Shown here piece by piece: positions 17,493 to 26,009 of a stretch of DNA of 26,009 nucleotides. Position 1 is the stretch's first letter. Every line of letters begins with the position of its first letter. Under the pieces are notes generated by a model. It was given only the letters and a program-made list of their open reading frames with translations, was not told the origin of the DNA and did no database searches. The stretch is from positions 1-26,009 of the IMG/VR virus record IMGVR_UViG_3300037502_000050, one strand, 5' to 3'. The DNA is from a virus. The position numbers and the translations under genes were made by a program.

Positions 17493-19088
17493 TTATACGT
17501 CTGCTGTTTTATTACGACGTGCAAGAGATGTTGCATCGATTGCAGACTTTTGCTGGAACAATGCTCTTTCTTTAGAAGCAAGTCTCTTCTTCTTCATGGT
17601 TACATCTGTACCACCAGCAAGTGCTAACTCTTCACGAGCAACATCTTGTTCTCCAGCGGTCTCACCATAAAGACCCATTAATCTTCTGTAATCTCTTTGT
17701 TGTGCAGCAGCAGTCTGGAATGCAGACTCTGCTTGACCTGCTTTACCAGCAGTGTAGATCTCTTCAGCAAATGCTTTATCAGACATCTGACCTGCACGAA
17801 GTGCAGCTCCACCGATTTCAGCAGATGTGTACATCTTCTTAGCTTCTTCAGTTGTGTATTTAAATCTAGAGTCAATTAAGTTCATTGCTCTATCTTTATC
17901 AAGAAGATATGCTGTTAAGTCCTCATTGGTTAATCCATAGTAATCTTTAAGTGCTGTCTTAATTCCTTCGTCAGCATTGTTTAAAGCATTTCTTGCTATG
18001 TTAACTCGATCAGTTAATTCTGCTGTGCTTACGCCCATAGCAATGAAGTTAGTAAAATCTTCTTGCTGGTCATAGAATCCAGTAGGAAGACCTGCTTCTC
18101 TAAGGATTTCCTCGTAAGCTTTTTCAGTTTGAATGTATTCATATGGGGTTAAAAGTCTGTCTCCAGGACGACCTTTACCATCTGCCATACGCTTTTTAAT
18201 TGCTTCATTAGCAGCAAACCGTGTCTTATAAGCTTGGCTATTGTAAATACTATTAAGAACCTGTGCGTCAGTTGGTGCTATGTTCTCTTCGTAAACTTTA
18301 TCAATTGTCTGCATTAAAGAATCAATATAAGCTTGACCTAATCCAGTATTCTCAAACATCTTCATTACTGAATCACGAGCACCAAAGTCTTTATATGACT
18401 CTATTAAAGAACCTCTGGTTCCATCTGACATAGTGTAGTAAACTTCAACTACGCCACCAGTTTTACGTACAGTTTGTTGACCAACAACTTTTGGCTTAGC
18501 AGCTTCTGCTGCAGCAGCAGCTTGCATTGATGCAATCTGTGCTTGTAATGCAAGAATTTGATCTTGAACTCCTGCGGTTGCTGCAGCAACTGGCTCAACA
18601 AATGTTACCGCTGGTCCAGTAGATGTACCAGTGGATGTGTTGGTAGTAGTTGCTGTATTTGTAGTAGTAGTATTTGTATCCGCAGTAGTAGTATTTGTAT
18701 CCGCAGTAGTAGTTGTTGTATCTGTAGTAGCAGTTGAGGTTGTAGTATTTGTTCCCCTATCACGCTCTTCGCCTTGACGAAAACGCCCAGGATCAAAATT
18801 ACTAGAATCTGGTGTAGCCTTAACCGCTGGTTCTAAAACAATCTTTGTGTTAGAAAAGATAGTTCTTCCACCATCATATTTAGGATTACTAGTCAGTGCT
18901 GGATTTATAGCAAGTAATTCTTTTACAGTTGTATTGTTAGCTTTAGCAATTTGACTTAATGTATCACCAGGTTGAACACGATAACTTACTTCTGGTTTTG
19001 CAACAGGCGCAGGTGTACTAGCTGCTTTATATACTTCTTGAAATGCGCCAACAGTTCTTGCCCAGTTTGCTGCGTCTAATGCACTCAT
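17493..19088 (-). CDS. LysM-domain virion protein (putative ejection protein), 531 aa
   Basis: The second of two adjacent LysM proteins. Residues 34-88 form one LysM domain, which binds peptidoglycan (VQPGDTLSQIAKANNTTVKE, NPALTSNP, then KYDGGRTIFSNTKI). A linker (about 110-155) is a Thr/Asn tandem repeat made of DTNTTT units. Residues about 175-195 are a coiled-coil-like helix (LALQAQIASMQAAAAAEAAK). The remaining 330 residues are mostly helical with repeated Tyr/Lys-rich segments (YKTRFAANEAIKKRMADG, YEYIQTEKAYEEILREAGL). The end is basic. No enzymatic motif is seen. The LysM could hold the ejected protein to the wall during DNA entry. It starts right at the end of its LysM sibling gene. 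Confidence 0.8.
   Translation of the reverse strand: MSALDAANWARTVGAFQEVYKAASTPAPVAKPEVSYRVQPGDTLSQIAKANNTTVKELLAINPALTSNPKYDGGRTIFSNTKIVLEPAVKATPDSSNFDPGRFRQGEERDRGTNTTTSTATTDTTTTTADTNTTTADTNTTTTNTATTTNTSTGTSTGPAVTFVEPVAAATAGVQDQILALQAQIASMQAAAAAEAAKPKVVGQQTVRKTGGVVEVYYTMSDGTRGSLIESYKDFGARDSVMKMFENTGLGQAYIDSLMQTIDKVYEENIAPTDAQVLNSIYNSQAYKTRFAANEAIKKRMADGKGRPGDRLLTPYEYIQTEKAYEEILREAGLPTGFYDQQEDFTNFIAMGVSTAELTDRVNIARNALNNADEGIKTALKDYYGLTNEDLTAYLLDKDRAMNLIDSRFKYTTEEAKKMYTSAEIGGAALRAGQMSDKAFAEEIYTAGKAGQAESAFQTAAAQQRDYRRLMGLYGETAGEQDVAREELALAGGTDVTMKKKRLASKERALFQQKSAIDATSLARRNKTADV
18664..18726 (-). repeat. 21-base tandem repeat in the Thr-rich linker
   Basis: The unit gtagtagtatttgtatccgca occurs at 18664-18684 and 18685-18705 exactly, with a third diverged copy at 18706-18726. 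It encodes Thr/Asn/Ala/Asp repeats of the LysM protein linker. Perfect neighbours suggest recent expansion by slippage, so copy number may vary between related phages. Confidence 0.85.
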
Positions 19089-20341
19089 GCTAGGAACCCA
19101 TGATCTCTAAGAATTGTTGCACCAATATTTGTCTTTTCTTGTTTAGCAGTCTCTGTGAAATCCCAGTTAGGATGACGGCGTGCTGCTTTTTTAGCACCAT
19201 AAAGATTCATTGGCACAATGTTTCCTTTATCATCTGTATAGTTAAGAACCTGTTGTACTGTGTCATTATTAAGATCTATAGAGTTTGCATCAACTTCCCA
19301 TGTATTGGCAATAGCTTGTAGATATGGATCGGCTGCTTGTCTTAATGTCTCACCACGAGCAATCTTGTCTTTTAAGCCAGGGAATAATGAGATAGCACGT
19401 TGTTCTAATTCATTGTCAACATCTTCTGGGTTTAATGTTCCAGCAACCAATCCTTTAATTGATGCCTCAAACCACTTTTTAAATCCTTCATTTGAAGTTG
19501 TTGCTGGGTATCCATAATCCCATGCTCTTTCATATAAAGCTTGAGCCATAGTCTCAAGCTTTCCGTCAAGGTCGTAGATGACCTTTCCGCCAACTTCAAA
19601 AGTATTTGTTTTATCAAACTTAATAGAATCAGCCATTAACTTATTTAAAAAGTCTTGATCGTATCTAACAACCTTGCCGTCTTTAATAACAGCCTGTTGC
19701 ATCATTTGATCTGCATACTTGATAGCATCGGCAGCGGTAATACTTAAACCATTGCCTGCGTATTGTTTAATAATATTGCTTGCGTTTAATTGTAAATCTG
19801 CAGCATATTGCCCAGGATTAGACTCTTTAAAATATGTATACTTACGTTGAGTATCTGTTTGGTTCTTATACCAAGCAGTACCCTGAATAATTTGTTGTTG
19901 CAAGAATGGATCTGTAATCATGGTTCCGCTACCATCAAGACCAAGAATTTTATTTATTGCATCTTGAAGGGATTTATCTGAACCAATAATTGCAGCAGCA
20001 ATACCAAATTTGGCTTGAAGTTGAGCCATGGATAATGTATCCATTTGAGTAGCACCAGTTGAAGATACGCCAGTATCTACAACTGTGCTGCTGCCAGGAG
20101 CATAACTGGTTGTGCTACCAGTTACAGGTGGGATTCCTGGTGTATTAACTACTGGCTTAGATGTATTAACCGTAGTTGGAATAGTAAGTTTAGTTCCAGA
20201 AAATATTGTTCTACCACCATTATATTTAGGGTTGGTAGTTAGTGCTGGGTTGGCAGCAACAATCTTTGCAACTGTTGTCTTATTAGCTGCAGCAATCTTT
20301 GATAATGTATCGCCAGACTTAACGGTATATTTATCTGCCAT
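19085..20341 (-). CDS. LysM-domain virion protein (putative ejection protein), 418 aa
   Basis: The first of the LysM pair. The start is taken at ATG 20341 (MADKYTVKSGDTLSKIAAAN) because the LysM domain begins there; an upstream in-frame start at 20365 would overlap the previous gene more. Residues 1-56 are the LysM domain, closely similar to that of the next gene: NPALTTNPKYNGGRTIFSGT against NPALTSNPKYDGGRTIFSNT. A Pro/Thr/Ser-rich linker (60-105) follows. The remaining 310 residues are helical and include segments such as DFLNKLMADSIKF and LNPEDVDNELEQRAISLFPG, and AARRHPNWDFTETAKQEK near the end. No catalytic motif was found. Both proteins look like a duplicated LysM head with different bodies. 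Confidence 0.82.
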   Translation of the reverse strand: MADKYTVKSGDTLSKIAAANKTTVAKIVAANPALTTNPKYNGGRTIFSGTKLTIPTTVNTSKPVVNTPGIPPVTGSTTSYAPGSSTVVDTGVSSTGATQMDTLSMAQLQAKFGIAAAIIGSDKSLQDAINKILGLDGSGTMITDPFLQQQIIQGTAWYKNQTDTQRKYTYFKESNPGQYAADLQLNASNIIKQYAGNGLSITAADAIKYADQMMQQAVIKDGKVVRYDQDFLNKLMADSIKFDKTNTFEVGGKVIYDLDGKLETMAQALYERAWDYGYPATTSNEGFKKWFEASIKGLVAGTLNPEDVDNELEQRAISLFPGLKDKIARGETLRQAADPYLQAIANTWEVDANSIDLNNDTVQQVLNYTDDKGNIVPMNLYGAKKAARRHPNWDFTETAKQEKTNIGATILRDHGFLA

Positions 20342-21086
20342 CGCCCACCACCGCTCCAATAGCATTTGGATCTGTTAGTAAACCACTAATAATTTTTAAT
20401 ACATTTTTAGCAGCAAATGATTCCGCAAAATCTGGTTGGCTACGAGCAAAGTTCCGAGCAAACATAGTTGGATCAAATCCAGTTGTTTGCGTTCCTTTGG
20501 TTGTAGTTTGACCTAACTCAAAACCTTTACCACCAGGAGCAGTAGTTGTAGTTCCTTCAAATATAGAAGGTTCTTTTGTAGCAGCAACATTCATTGCTGT
20601 AGTTCCTGCTGCTATTTCATTAGCAGATGCAGTACGACCAAGCTCTTGTTCCATAGTATCGGAAATAGTTTGAGCACCAGCAGATGGACTGTATTTGGTT
20701 ATACGTTCATCACGTACTTTGGTTGTTCCGTACTTCTTAGTTGCACCAGCGTAATCTGATGGATCTAAAACATCTAAGTAGTCTTCTGGGTTAGAACTTG
20801 GTGAACCAATTGATGATACCCATTCGAGAGCATCGCTCCATACTTTTGCTGCTGCTGATTTAGGAACACCTCTTGCAACAATTTCTCTAACTAACTCATC
20901 ATAACGTGCTTTGTTATTATTCTTGAGAAACTTAAACCAAGCTTTTCCTTCTTCTATAGTAACTCCACCCGAAACACCAGGTAGGGATATTGGATTTGTT
21001 CTTCCTTGAAGTGTTGGAAGAGGATTTGCTGGTGAAACAAAACCAGGATTTGGGTTGCCAGAACCATAAACAAAATTAGTTGACAT
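20331..21086 (-). CDS. Virion protein of unknown function
   Basis: A 251-aa protein between the giant virion protein and the first LysM protein. The N-terminal 35 residues are Pro/Gly/Asn-rich and flexible (SGNPNPGFVSPANPLPTLQ). Residues about 42-100 are a helical domain (IEEGKAWFKFLKNNNKARYD, then AAAKVWSDALEWVSSIG), a short Pro-rich linker follows, and the end contains a Thr-rich stretch with FDPTMFARNFARSQPDFAES. No family recognised. It starts by a TAATG overlap with the giant protein, suggesting coupled synthesis. It may be a small internal virion protein accompanying the ejection proteins. Confidence 0.72.
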   Translation of the reverse strand: MSTNFVYGSGNPNPGFVSPANPLPTLQGRTNPISLPGVSGGVTIEEGKAWFKFLKNNNKARYDELVREIVARGVPKSAAAKVWSDALEWVSSIGSPSSNPEDYLDVLDPSDYAGATKKYGTTKVRDERITKYSPSAGAQTISDTMEQELGRTASANEIAAGTTAMNVAATKEPSIFEGTTTTAPGGKGFELGQTTTKGTQTTGFDPTMFARNFARSQPDFAESFAAKNVLKIISGLLTDPNAIGAVVGDGR

Positions 21087-24000
21087 TATTTTACCGCCGA
21101 ATCTGGATTTAGTTGAGGCATGTTTTCAAACCACCTTGCTGAGAATGTATCAAAATCATCTCCTGCTACTTGTAGGAAATCAAAGTGCCATTGAGACAAT
21201 TGAGTTCTTAGATCTCTTTCACGACGTGGGTCATTCATGACCAAGTCGTAATCTTTTTTCCATTGCTTAACTTGCTGTAAATAGAAAGCAATTTCATTCC
21301 ATTTATTAGTTTGTTTACCAGCATGGCTCATCCACTTCTGGTTAGAAACAATCTCTTCAATTACTGGTATGGTTACATTCCAAAAGTCTTTTTGACCCTG
21401 AGAACGTTCATCAGCCCAACCTTTAAACTCACGGCTTATCTGACTTACTTGTTCATTAAAGTATGCCTGTATACCGCTAGATTCATATCTAGCTTCTGAG
21501 GTATTTTTAATACCATATTGATACATCATGGCATCTCTCCACTTAGAGAGTTTGTCATATTCATACCAACCACGTCTTGCCTCAACAGATGCCCTTACTT
21601 CTTCAGCACTTTTTTGTTGAGTCAATGGTGAGTTATATCCACCAGGAAAGTTTAACTTCTTATATATCGCAGCGACTTCAGTTGAGTATTCATCTGTTAA
21701 ATCGCCATAACCAGTAGATAACATCTGAGCAAACTTGGTATCGTAACGACCAATACTTTCTAATAACTCTGGGTTATTACGTAGCATTTTAATATCAGAT
21801 AAGTTTGCTGCTACTCCCGCTATGTTCTTTCGGTTAGATCCAATAAATGCTAGACCATCAACACCGAAATCTTGAACAAATCTATCTTGGGCTTTATCGT
21901 AATCACCATTAAATTGTTCTACTAAATCGCTATAGTATTGAGTTGCAGCTCTAGTTACTGGATCAAAGCTAACAGAAATTGGTGCAGAGAACTGGGTTAT
22001 AGATCTAATAAAAGCCATATTGGCTGCTGCTTTAGCAGCAGAATCCATGTTAGGTGGATTACCTATACGACCATTACGATCCCATTCAGAGTATTGAACT
22101 CTAAACATCATGTTTACATCATCAGCAAAACGCTCACTTTTAAATCCAGGGAACTTACCTGCATCTATTAAAGACTGCAAATAACTTGGTATTATTGCAT
22201 TTGCTGTAGTAAAGAAAGCGTTCTTTCCTTCAATTGGATAGCCACCATAAAGTAAACTATTCTCATAGAAGTCATCACCAAAAGTATTTCTTAAAGCTTC
22301 TGATATATCTTCGCCATAAACTTTCCATAATCCACCTGGGGCATTAATACCATTTTTAACAAGTTCAGATAATGCAACTCCACCAAACCAAGATACGCTT
22401 GGATCAGCAACCATGAACTCCATTTGCTTTGGATTAAATCTTACTCCACCGCCACGAGGGTCAGTAAATGGTTTAAGTGAATCTTTAATTGCCTTTGGCA
22501 ATTTGTCACCATAAGGTATTGGATATCTAACTGTTAGTTTAGTACCTGGCGGGGCGTCAGATGCTTTCTTGTAAGTATTGCCTTCATCATCTTCATAAGA
22601 TTCAAAGTTATCAAAAGCATTAGCAATTGTTCCATACCAGTAAGCATTTACTGGGTTCTTTGCCATAAGGCGAAGAGCCACAGCCTGTGAGTTAAAGAAT
22701 GCTAGAGGGAATGACATTGCAAATCGTGCTGCATACATACCATTGCTTAGACGACGTGAGGAGTACAAGGTTCTCTCTACACGATCTGTGGCTTTACGAT
22801 ATGCAACCTGACGAAACTGGTTATTAACTACAGCATCTGATGGATCTATACCATTTCGTTGTGCTGCTGCAATAAGATCCTTCATTTCTTCTCTTACATA
22901 TGTAAGGAAGAGTGGATTACGAACCATTCTATTTTCAGCTGCAGCCAATACTCTCCATGCTGCATCAATAGCACCTTGAGTCTTAACAAGACCACGTTCT
23001 ATATTGTTTAAATCAGATAGATCAATGTTTGGTCCATCGATTTCAGGTAGTAAATCTGGTCTATTCTTTAACGCTGCAGTCATTTCATCAATGCTGACGT
23101 TTCTATCTAAGATGATATTACGAATGTTTGGATCTGGATACATCTTAAACAATTTATCTTGAGTTGCTGTAGCCCAGTTTAAGAAATCATCTTGACCCAT
23201 TGGTCTACCAGCACGAGATTCCATACGACGGCGATACTCAGCACCTTTAGTATCCTTGTATAACCATCTAACAATCTCAATAGGTGAATCACCACGGAAC
23301 ATCATTCCAAGTGGTAGATCTAATTCCTGACGTATCTGACGATTAGCAATATGTGTCAAAGCATTCATGTATGGCTTGACTTCATTACGTGGAATAGTTA
23401 CAAATCGTGTGCCATCAGCTCTTAATTGTCTAGAAATCTGAGATTGTGATTGAGTATTAATAAAGTTAGCAGCGGTATCCATCTCAGCAAGATATGCACT
23501 TGCTCCACGAATGTTTGGATCTGCTAAACCATCAATAGTATATTTCTTACCGCCAACTTCTAGGATCTCTTTGTCTTGTCCTAAGTATTTATAGTTCTTT
23601 AATTCTGCTCTGTGTGTTGCAGCAGTAGTAAGAACCTCACGATGTTTTTTCATTAAAGAAGAAACACCATTTACCATGTCGGCACTATTGGTTAATGCAT
23701 CATCCGCATCAATAAACTCTCTTTGAGCCAAAAACATCTGATAATCTGCATTGTTTTTAGCAGCAGTAAGGTCTGCTTTATTGTTTTTAGTTGCTTTACG
23801 TAGTGCTGCTTCAGCTTTTGCCTGTGCTGCGATGGCAGCATTTAGTTTAACTTCTGCAGCATCAAGAGTTTTTTGAGCAGTTTCCCATCTTTCGACCACT
23901 GGCTTTAATTCACCAGCAAGAATGTCCATTTCTTTCTGTGCTTGCTTCTCTACTTTGCGAGCATGGTTAGATGGAGACCCTGGTATAAACCTTTTTGCTG

Positions 24001-26009
24001 AATCTATACGCAAACTGTTGTTATGAACAAGGTTCATTACACCTGGAATTGCATTTTTAAGTAAACTTAAGTTACCAAGAGCCATGCTTGCTCTAGCAAA
24101 TGGATCAACTATTGAGTTCTTTGGGATATAAGCAAGACGAATTAAGTTTAAATTGCTGAATGTTGCATTTGCTAAGTCTAAAAACTCACCAGTACCCATA
24201 AGACCTTTAGAGGTAACTGCTCCTCTAACCTGTCCAGCGGTAATTGGTGACCTTGCACCTAAAGTTCTTTTAGAATTTAATATAACTTCTATTTCTAACT
24301 TACGAAAATCAAGCATTGGAATAATTGATGCTTCATTTGATATAGAAAAGAAGTTGCTTACGTTAATTCCACCGTTTTCATCTGGAATAAAACCATTTTT
24401 TGTGGCATACTCCTTGATGGTTTGACGACGACCTTTAACTCCTTCATGCCAACTGGTAATTAATTTAACTTGATCAGCAGCAGTTCTAATATCTTGAACA
24501 TCTCCAGCACCTGCAAACTTAGCAAGACGCAACATTACTTGTTGCTCAATGTAATCTAAGGCAATTGCACGTTGGGTATCATCTTGGGCATTTAAAAACC
24601 TAGATACCATTTTGCGTTTAAAGTCAGTACCTTCTTTGCCACGAAGAATCTGTAGACGATTTAGGTCTGAAAGCACATCCATTGCTGATTCATACTTACG
24701 TGGGTTTGATATATTGATCATTCCCTGTGGGCGACCTGAGCCTACCCAAGCAATAGTACGAATAACACGATCATATGGTGATGATTGGTAAACTTGAGTA
24801 CGCCAACCGTTGCCACCATCTTTACCAAATAACTTTAAATCACCAAACTTAGCTTCAAGCTTAAGTTTTTCTTTAGCAAGTTTAACTGATTCAATAGATG
24901 CAAACTTACCTGGTTGATAAGATGAGAACTGACCTATGTTAATATCATCTTTAAAACTATCTAAAGCGTATTTAAATTCTCGGTCTCTTGCTTTCTTATC
25001 GTCGATAAGTTGTTGATATCTAGGAGTTAACTTAGGATCAAGTGCTTCTGTATGAATCTTAGATAGATCCGAAATCGGATCTATGTTATTTATTCCATAG
25101 TTATCTAAATGATCAGCCATTAAAGGCGATCTTGAGAAGAATCTTTGGAAAGCTACTTTATCTCCACGCTCGGCTAGTAAGTAATCAGCCATATCTCTGT
25201 GGTTATCGATGCGAGCCATAATGGCTGCAGAACGATTTGGGTTAGATCCGTTAGATACCAATGGGTTAGCAATAATCTTGCTTACATCTTTGGTCTTAAC
25301 TGCATCATCTACTAATTTAGATAGACCTGTAGGTGGTGGAGTTCCATCATTACGAGTACCCCATGCAACTGCATCTTCTAAATTCTTTTTAAATAAATCT
25401 TGATCAGCTTTGGTTACTATCTTTTCAGATCCAAGTGCTGTGGTTTTGGCTGCCTTAACAGCACTACCAACACCTTTACTTCCAAGCAGGGCAAGTCCTA
25501 GGTCTGTACTTCCAGATGCAATCCATCCAAGAAACTCATTCTTATATGCTTGGTTTCTTTGTTTATCATCAAAGACGTTAAAGTCTTCATCCATAAATGT
25601 TGGTGTAATTTGATCTGGAAGAAAGTTTCCAGCAAGTTGACCAGCAGTGGTAGCAACAGCTTGACCCATTGAAATCTTTTTAGCTTGCTCTCTAGCAAAC
25701 CTAAAGCTTTGTACAAATCCTTGTGTCTTGCCTTGACGTGATGCTTCTGCTGCTAGAAAAGGAGTTGCTACTGTTTGAGTAACGGCACTAATTACATTGC
25801 CAATCCCCCCCATTATTTGAAGAGCGGGATTAACTGCATACTTATATAAATTTGGTTTACTTTTTGATTTTTCAATTGCGCCAGCAATGCCAGCACCAAC
25901 TTTTTCTTCTACCCTACCTACAGCAGTTTTATCTAATACTTCTTTTTTAAATTCATTAACTCTGCTTAGGGGATTAGGTACAGATGTCGTGCCTGTTTCA
26001 GCTCTCCAG
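21086..26009 (-). CDS. Giant virion protein, 5' end beyond the window (putative internal/ejection protein)
   Basis: At least 1640 residues are encoded. An ATG at 25813 would give 1575 aa, but the same frame continues upstream for 65 codons to the window edge with no stop, no other start codon and no ribosome site before that ATG, so the gene begins outside the window. Counted from the ATG, residues about 618-710 are a long Ala/Lys/Glu coiled coil (KVEKQAQKEMDILAGELKPV, then ETAQKTLDAAEVKLNAAIAA). Residues about 1020-1070 are rich in hydrophobic and aromatic residues (ARFAMSFPLAFFNSQAVALR), possibly membrane-interacting. The rest is mixed alpha/beta with many Arg/Asp/Asn. No polymerase, lysozyme or protease motif is recognised. 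Size and place beside the LysM proteins resemble the large ejection proteins of podoviruses (T7 gp16-like in role). Confidence 0.75.
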   Translation of the reverse strand, partial: WRAETGTTSVPNPLSRVNEFKKEVLDKTAVGRVEEKVGAGIAGAIEKSKSKPNLYKYAVNPALQIMGGIGNVISAVTQTVATPFLAAEASRQGKTQGFVQSFRFAREQAKKISMGQAVATTAGQLAGNFLPDQITPTFMDEDFNVFDDKQRNQAYKNEFLGWIASGSTDLGLALLGSKGVGSAVKAAKTTALGSEKIVTKADQDLFKKNLEDAVAWGTRNDGTPPPTGLSKLVDDAVKTKDVSKIIANPLVSNGSNPNRSAAIMARIDNHRDMADYLLAERGDKVAFQRFFSRSPLMADHLDNYGINNIDPISDLSKIHTEALDPKLTPRYQQLIDDKKARDREFKYALDSFKDDINIGQFSSYQPGKFASIESVKLAKEKLKLEAKFGDLKLFGKDGGNGWRTQVYQSSPYDRVIRTIAWVGSGRPQGMINISNPRKYESAMDVLSDLNRLQILRGKEGTDFKRKMVSRFLNAQDDTQRAIALDYIEQQVMLRLAKFAGAGDVQDIRTAADQVKLITSWHEGVKGRRQTIKEYATKNGFIPDENGGINVSNFFSISNEASIIPMLDFRKLEIEVILNSKRTLGARSPITAGQVRGAVTSKGLMGTGEFLDLANATFSNLNLIRLAYIPKNSIVDPFARASMALGNLSLLKNAIPGVMNLVHNNSLRIDSAKRFIPGSPSNHARKVEKQAQKEMDILAGELKPVVERWETAQKTLDAAEVKLNAAIAAQAKAEAALRKATKNNKADLTAAKNNADYQMFLAQREFIDADDALTNSADMVNGVSSLMKKHREVLTTAATHRAELKNYKYLGQDKEILEVGGKKYTIDGLADPNIRGASAYLAEMDTAANFINTQSQSQISRQLRADGTRFVTIPRNEVKPYMNALTHIANRQIRQELDLPLGMMFRGDSPIEIVRWLYKDTKGAEYRRRMESRAGRPMGQDDFLNWATATQDKLFKMYPDPNIRNIILDRNVSIDEMTAALKNRPDLLPEIDGPNIDLSDLNNIERGLVKTQGAIDAAWRVLAAAENRMVRNPLFLTYVREEMKDLIAAAQRNGIDPSDAVVNNQFRQVAYRKATDRVERTLYSSRRLSNGMYAARFAMSFPLAFFNSQAVALRLMAKNPVNAYWYGTIANAFDNFESYEDDEGNTYKKASDAPPGTKLTVRYPIPYGDKLPKAIKDSLKPFTDPRGGGVRFNPKQMEFMVADPSVSWFGGVALSELVKNGINAPGGLWKVYGEDISEALRNTFGDDFYENSLLYGGYPIEGKNAFFTTANAIIPSYLQSLIDAGKFPGFKSERFADDVNMMFRVQYSEWDRNGRIGNPPNMDSAAKAAANMAFIRSITQFSAPISVSFDPVTRAATQYYSDLVEQFNGDYDKAQDRFVQDFGVDGLAFIGSNRKNIAGVAANLSDIKMLRNNPELLESIGRYDTKFAQMLSTGYGDLTDEYSTEVAAIYKKLNFPGGYNSPLTQQKSAEEVRASVEARRGWYEYDKLSKWRDAMMYQYGIKNTSEARYESSGIQAYFNEQVSQISREFKGWADERSQGQKDFWNVTIPVIEEIVSNQKWMSHAGKQTNKWNEIAFYLQQVKQWKKDYDLVMNDPRRERDLRTQLSQWHFDFLQVAGDDFDTFSARWFENMPQLNPDSAVK

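Noticed and set aside
25498-25813. ATG at 25813 as the true start of the giant virion gene
   Set aside because: No ribosome site precedes it, and the same frame stays open to the window edge with no other start, so this is probably an internal Met.

Overview
This window looks like part of the genome of a tailed bacteriophage that infects a low-GC actinobacterium. Evidence for a phage: an N4-gp56-type major capsid protein, a scaffold-like protein, tail-fibre and adhesin genes, two holin-like genes beside an M15-type endolysin, and a replication/recombination module with helicase, split primase, PD-(D/E)XK nucleases and an endonuclease VII. Evidence for an actinobacterial host: a complete WhiB-family regulator and a proteasome-beta/HslV-like Ntn hydrolase. 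By eye the sequence is A+T-rich (around 40% GC), which would suit small freshwater actinobacteria of the acI/Nanopelagicales type. That host assignment is inference. No tape-measure-like gene is seen, while a giant virion protein and two LysM virion proteins are present, so a short-tailed (podovirus-like) particle is plausible but not proven. Terminase, portal and DNA polymerase are not visible and presumably lie outside the window.

Layout: nearly every gene is on the minus strand, in two transcription blocks. Block 1 (26009 down to 6582) is the late, structural block. In order of transcription it has a giant virion protein open at the window edge, a 251-aa virion protein, two tandem LysM proteins, an untranslated G+C-richer leader, scaffold, major capsid protein, a hairpin, four Lys-rich microgenes, small connector-region genes, a 297-aa structural protein, an Ala/Ser-repeat tail fibre, a small beta-rich protein, an FN3 plus poly-glycine adhesin, a 133-aa virion protein, two small membrane proteins, a zinc peptidase endolysin, a 635-aa tail protein and a 72-aa protein. 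A strong intrinsic terminator (6539-6572) ends the block.

Block 2 (6265 down to 1) is the replication/recombination block. A good sigma-70-like promoter sits with its -10 six bases before the first ATG, so the message is probably leaderless. Genes in order: N-terminal half of a Cas4/RecB-type nuclease, a zinc-ribbon protein, the C-terminal half of the nuclease, an unknown protein, a DnaB-like helicase, a PD-(D/E)XK-like protein, WhiB, a second PD-(D/E)XK protein, a secreted transglycosylase, a CHC2 zinc-finger primase piece, the proteasome-like hydrolase, an unknown small protein, a TOPRIM primase piece, a DUF1599/Nmad1 protein, endonuclease VII, and the start of a possible sigma-factor-like gene cut by the edge.

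The only rightward gene (6375-6536) lies between the blocks, upstream of the block 2 promoter and convergent with block 1. Genes are packed tightly; at least nine junctions are TAATG, which suggests coupled translation. No stretch over 300 bases lacks a gene; the longest empty stretch is 17352-17492. The most unusual observations are the split Fe-S nuclease with an intervening zinc-ribbon gene, the phage-encoded Thr1 hydrolase sitting inside a split primase locus, the tandem LysM virion proteins, and the microgene cluster after the capsid gene. No tRNA, CRISPR array, integrase, insertion sequence or attachment site was recognised.
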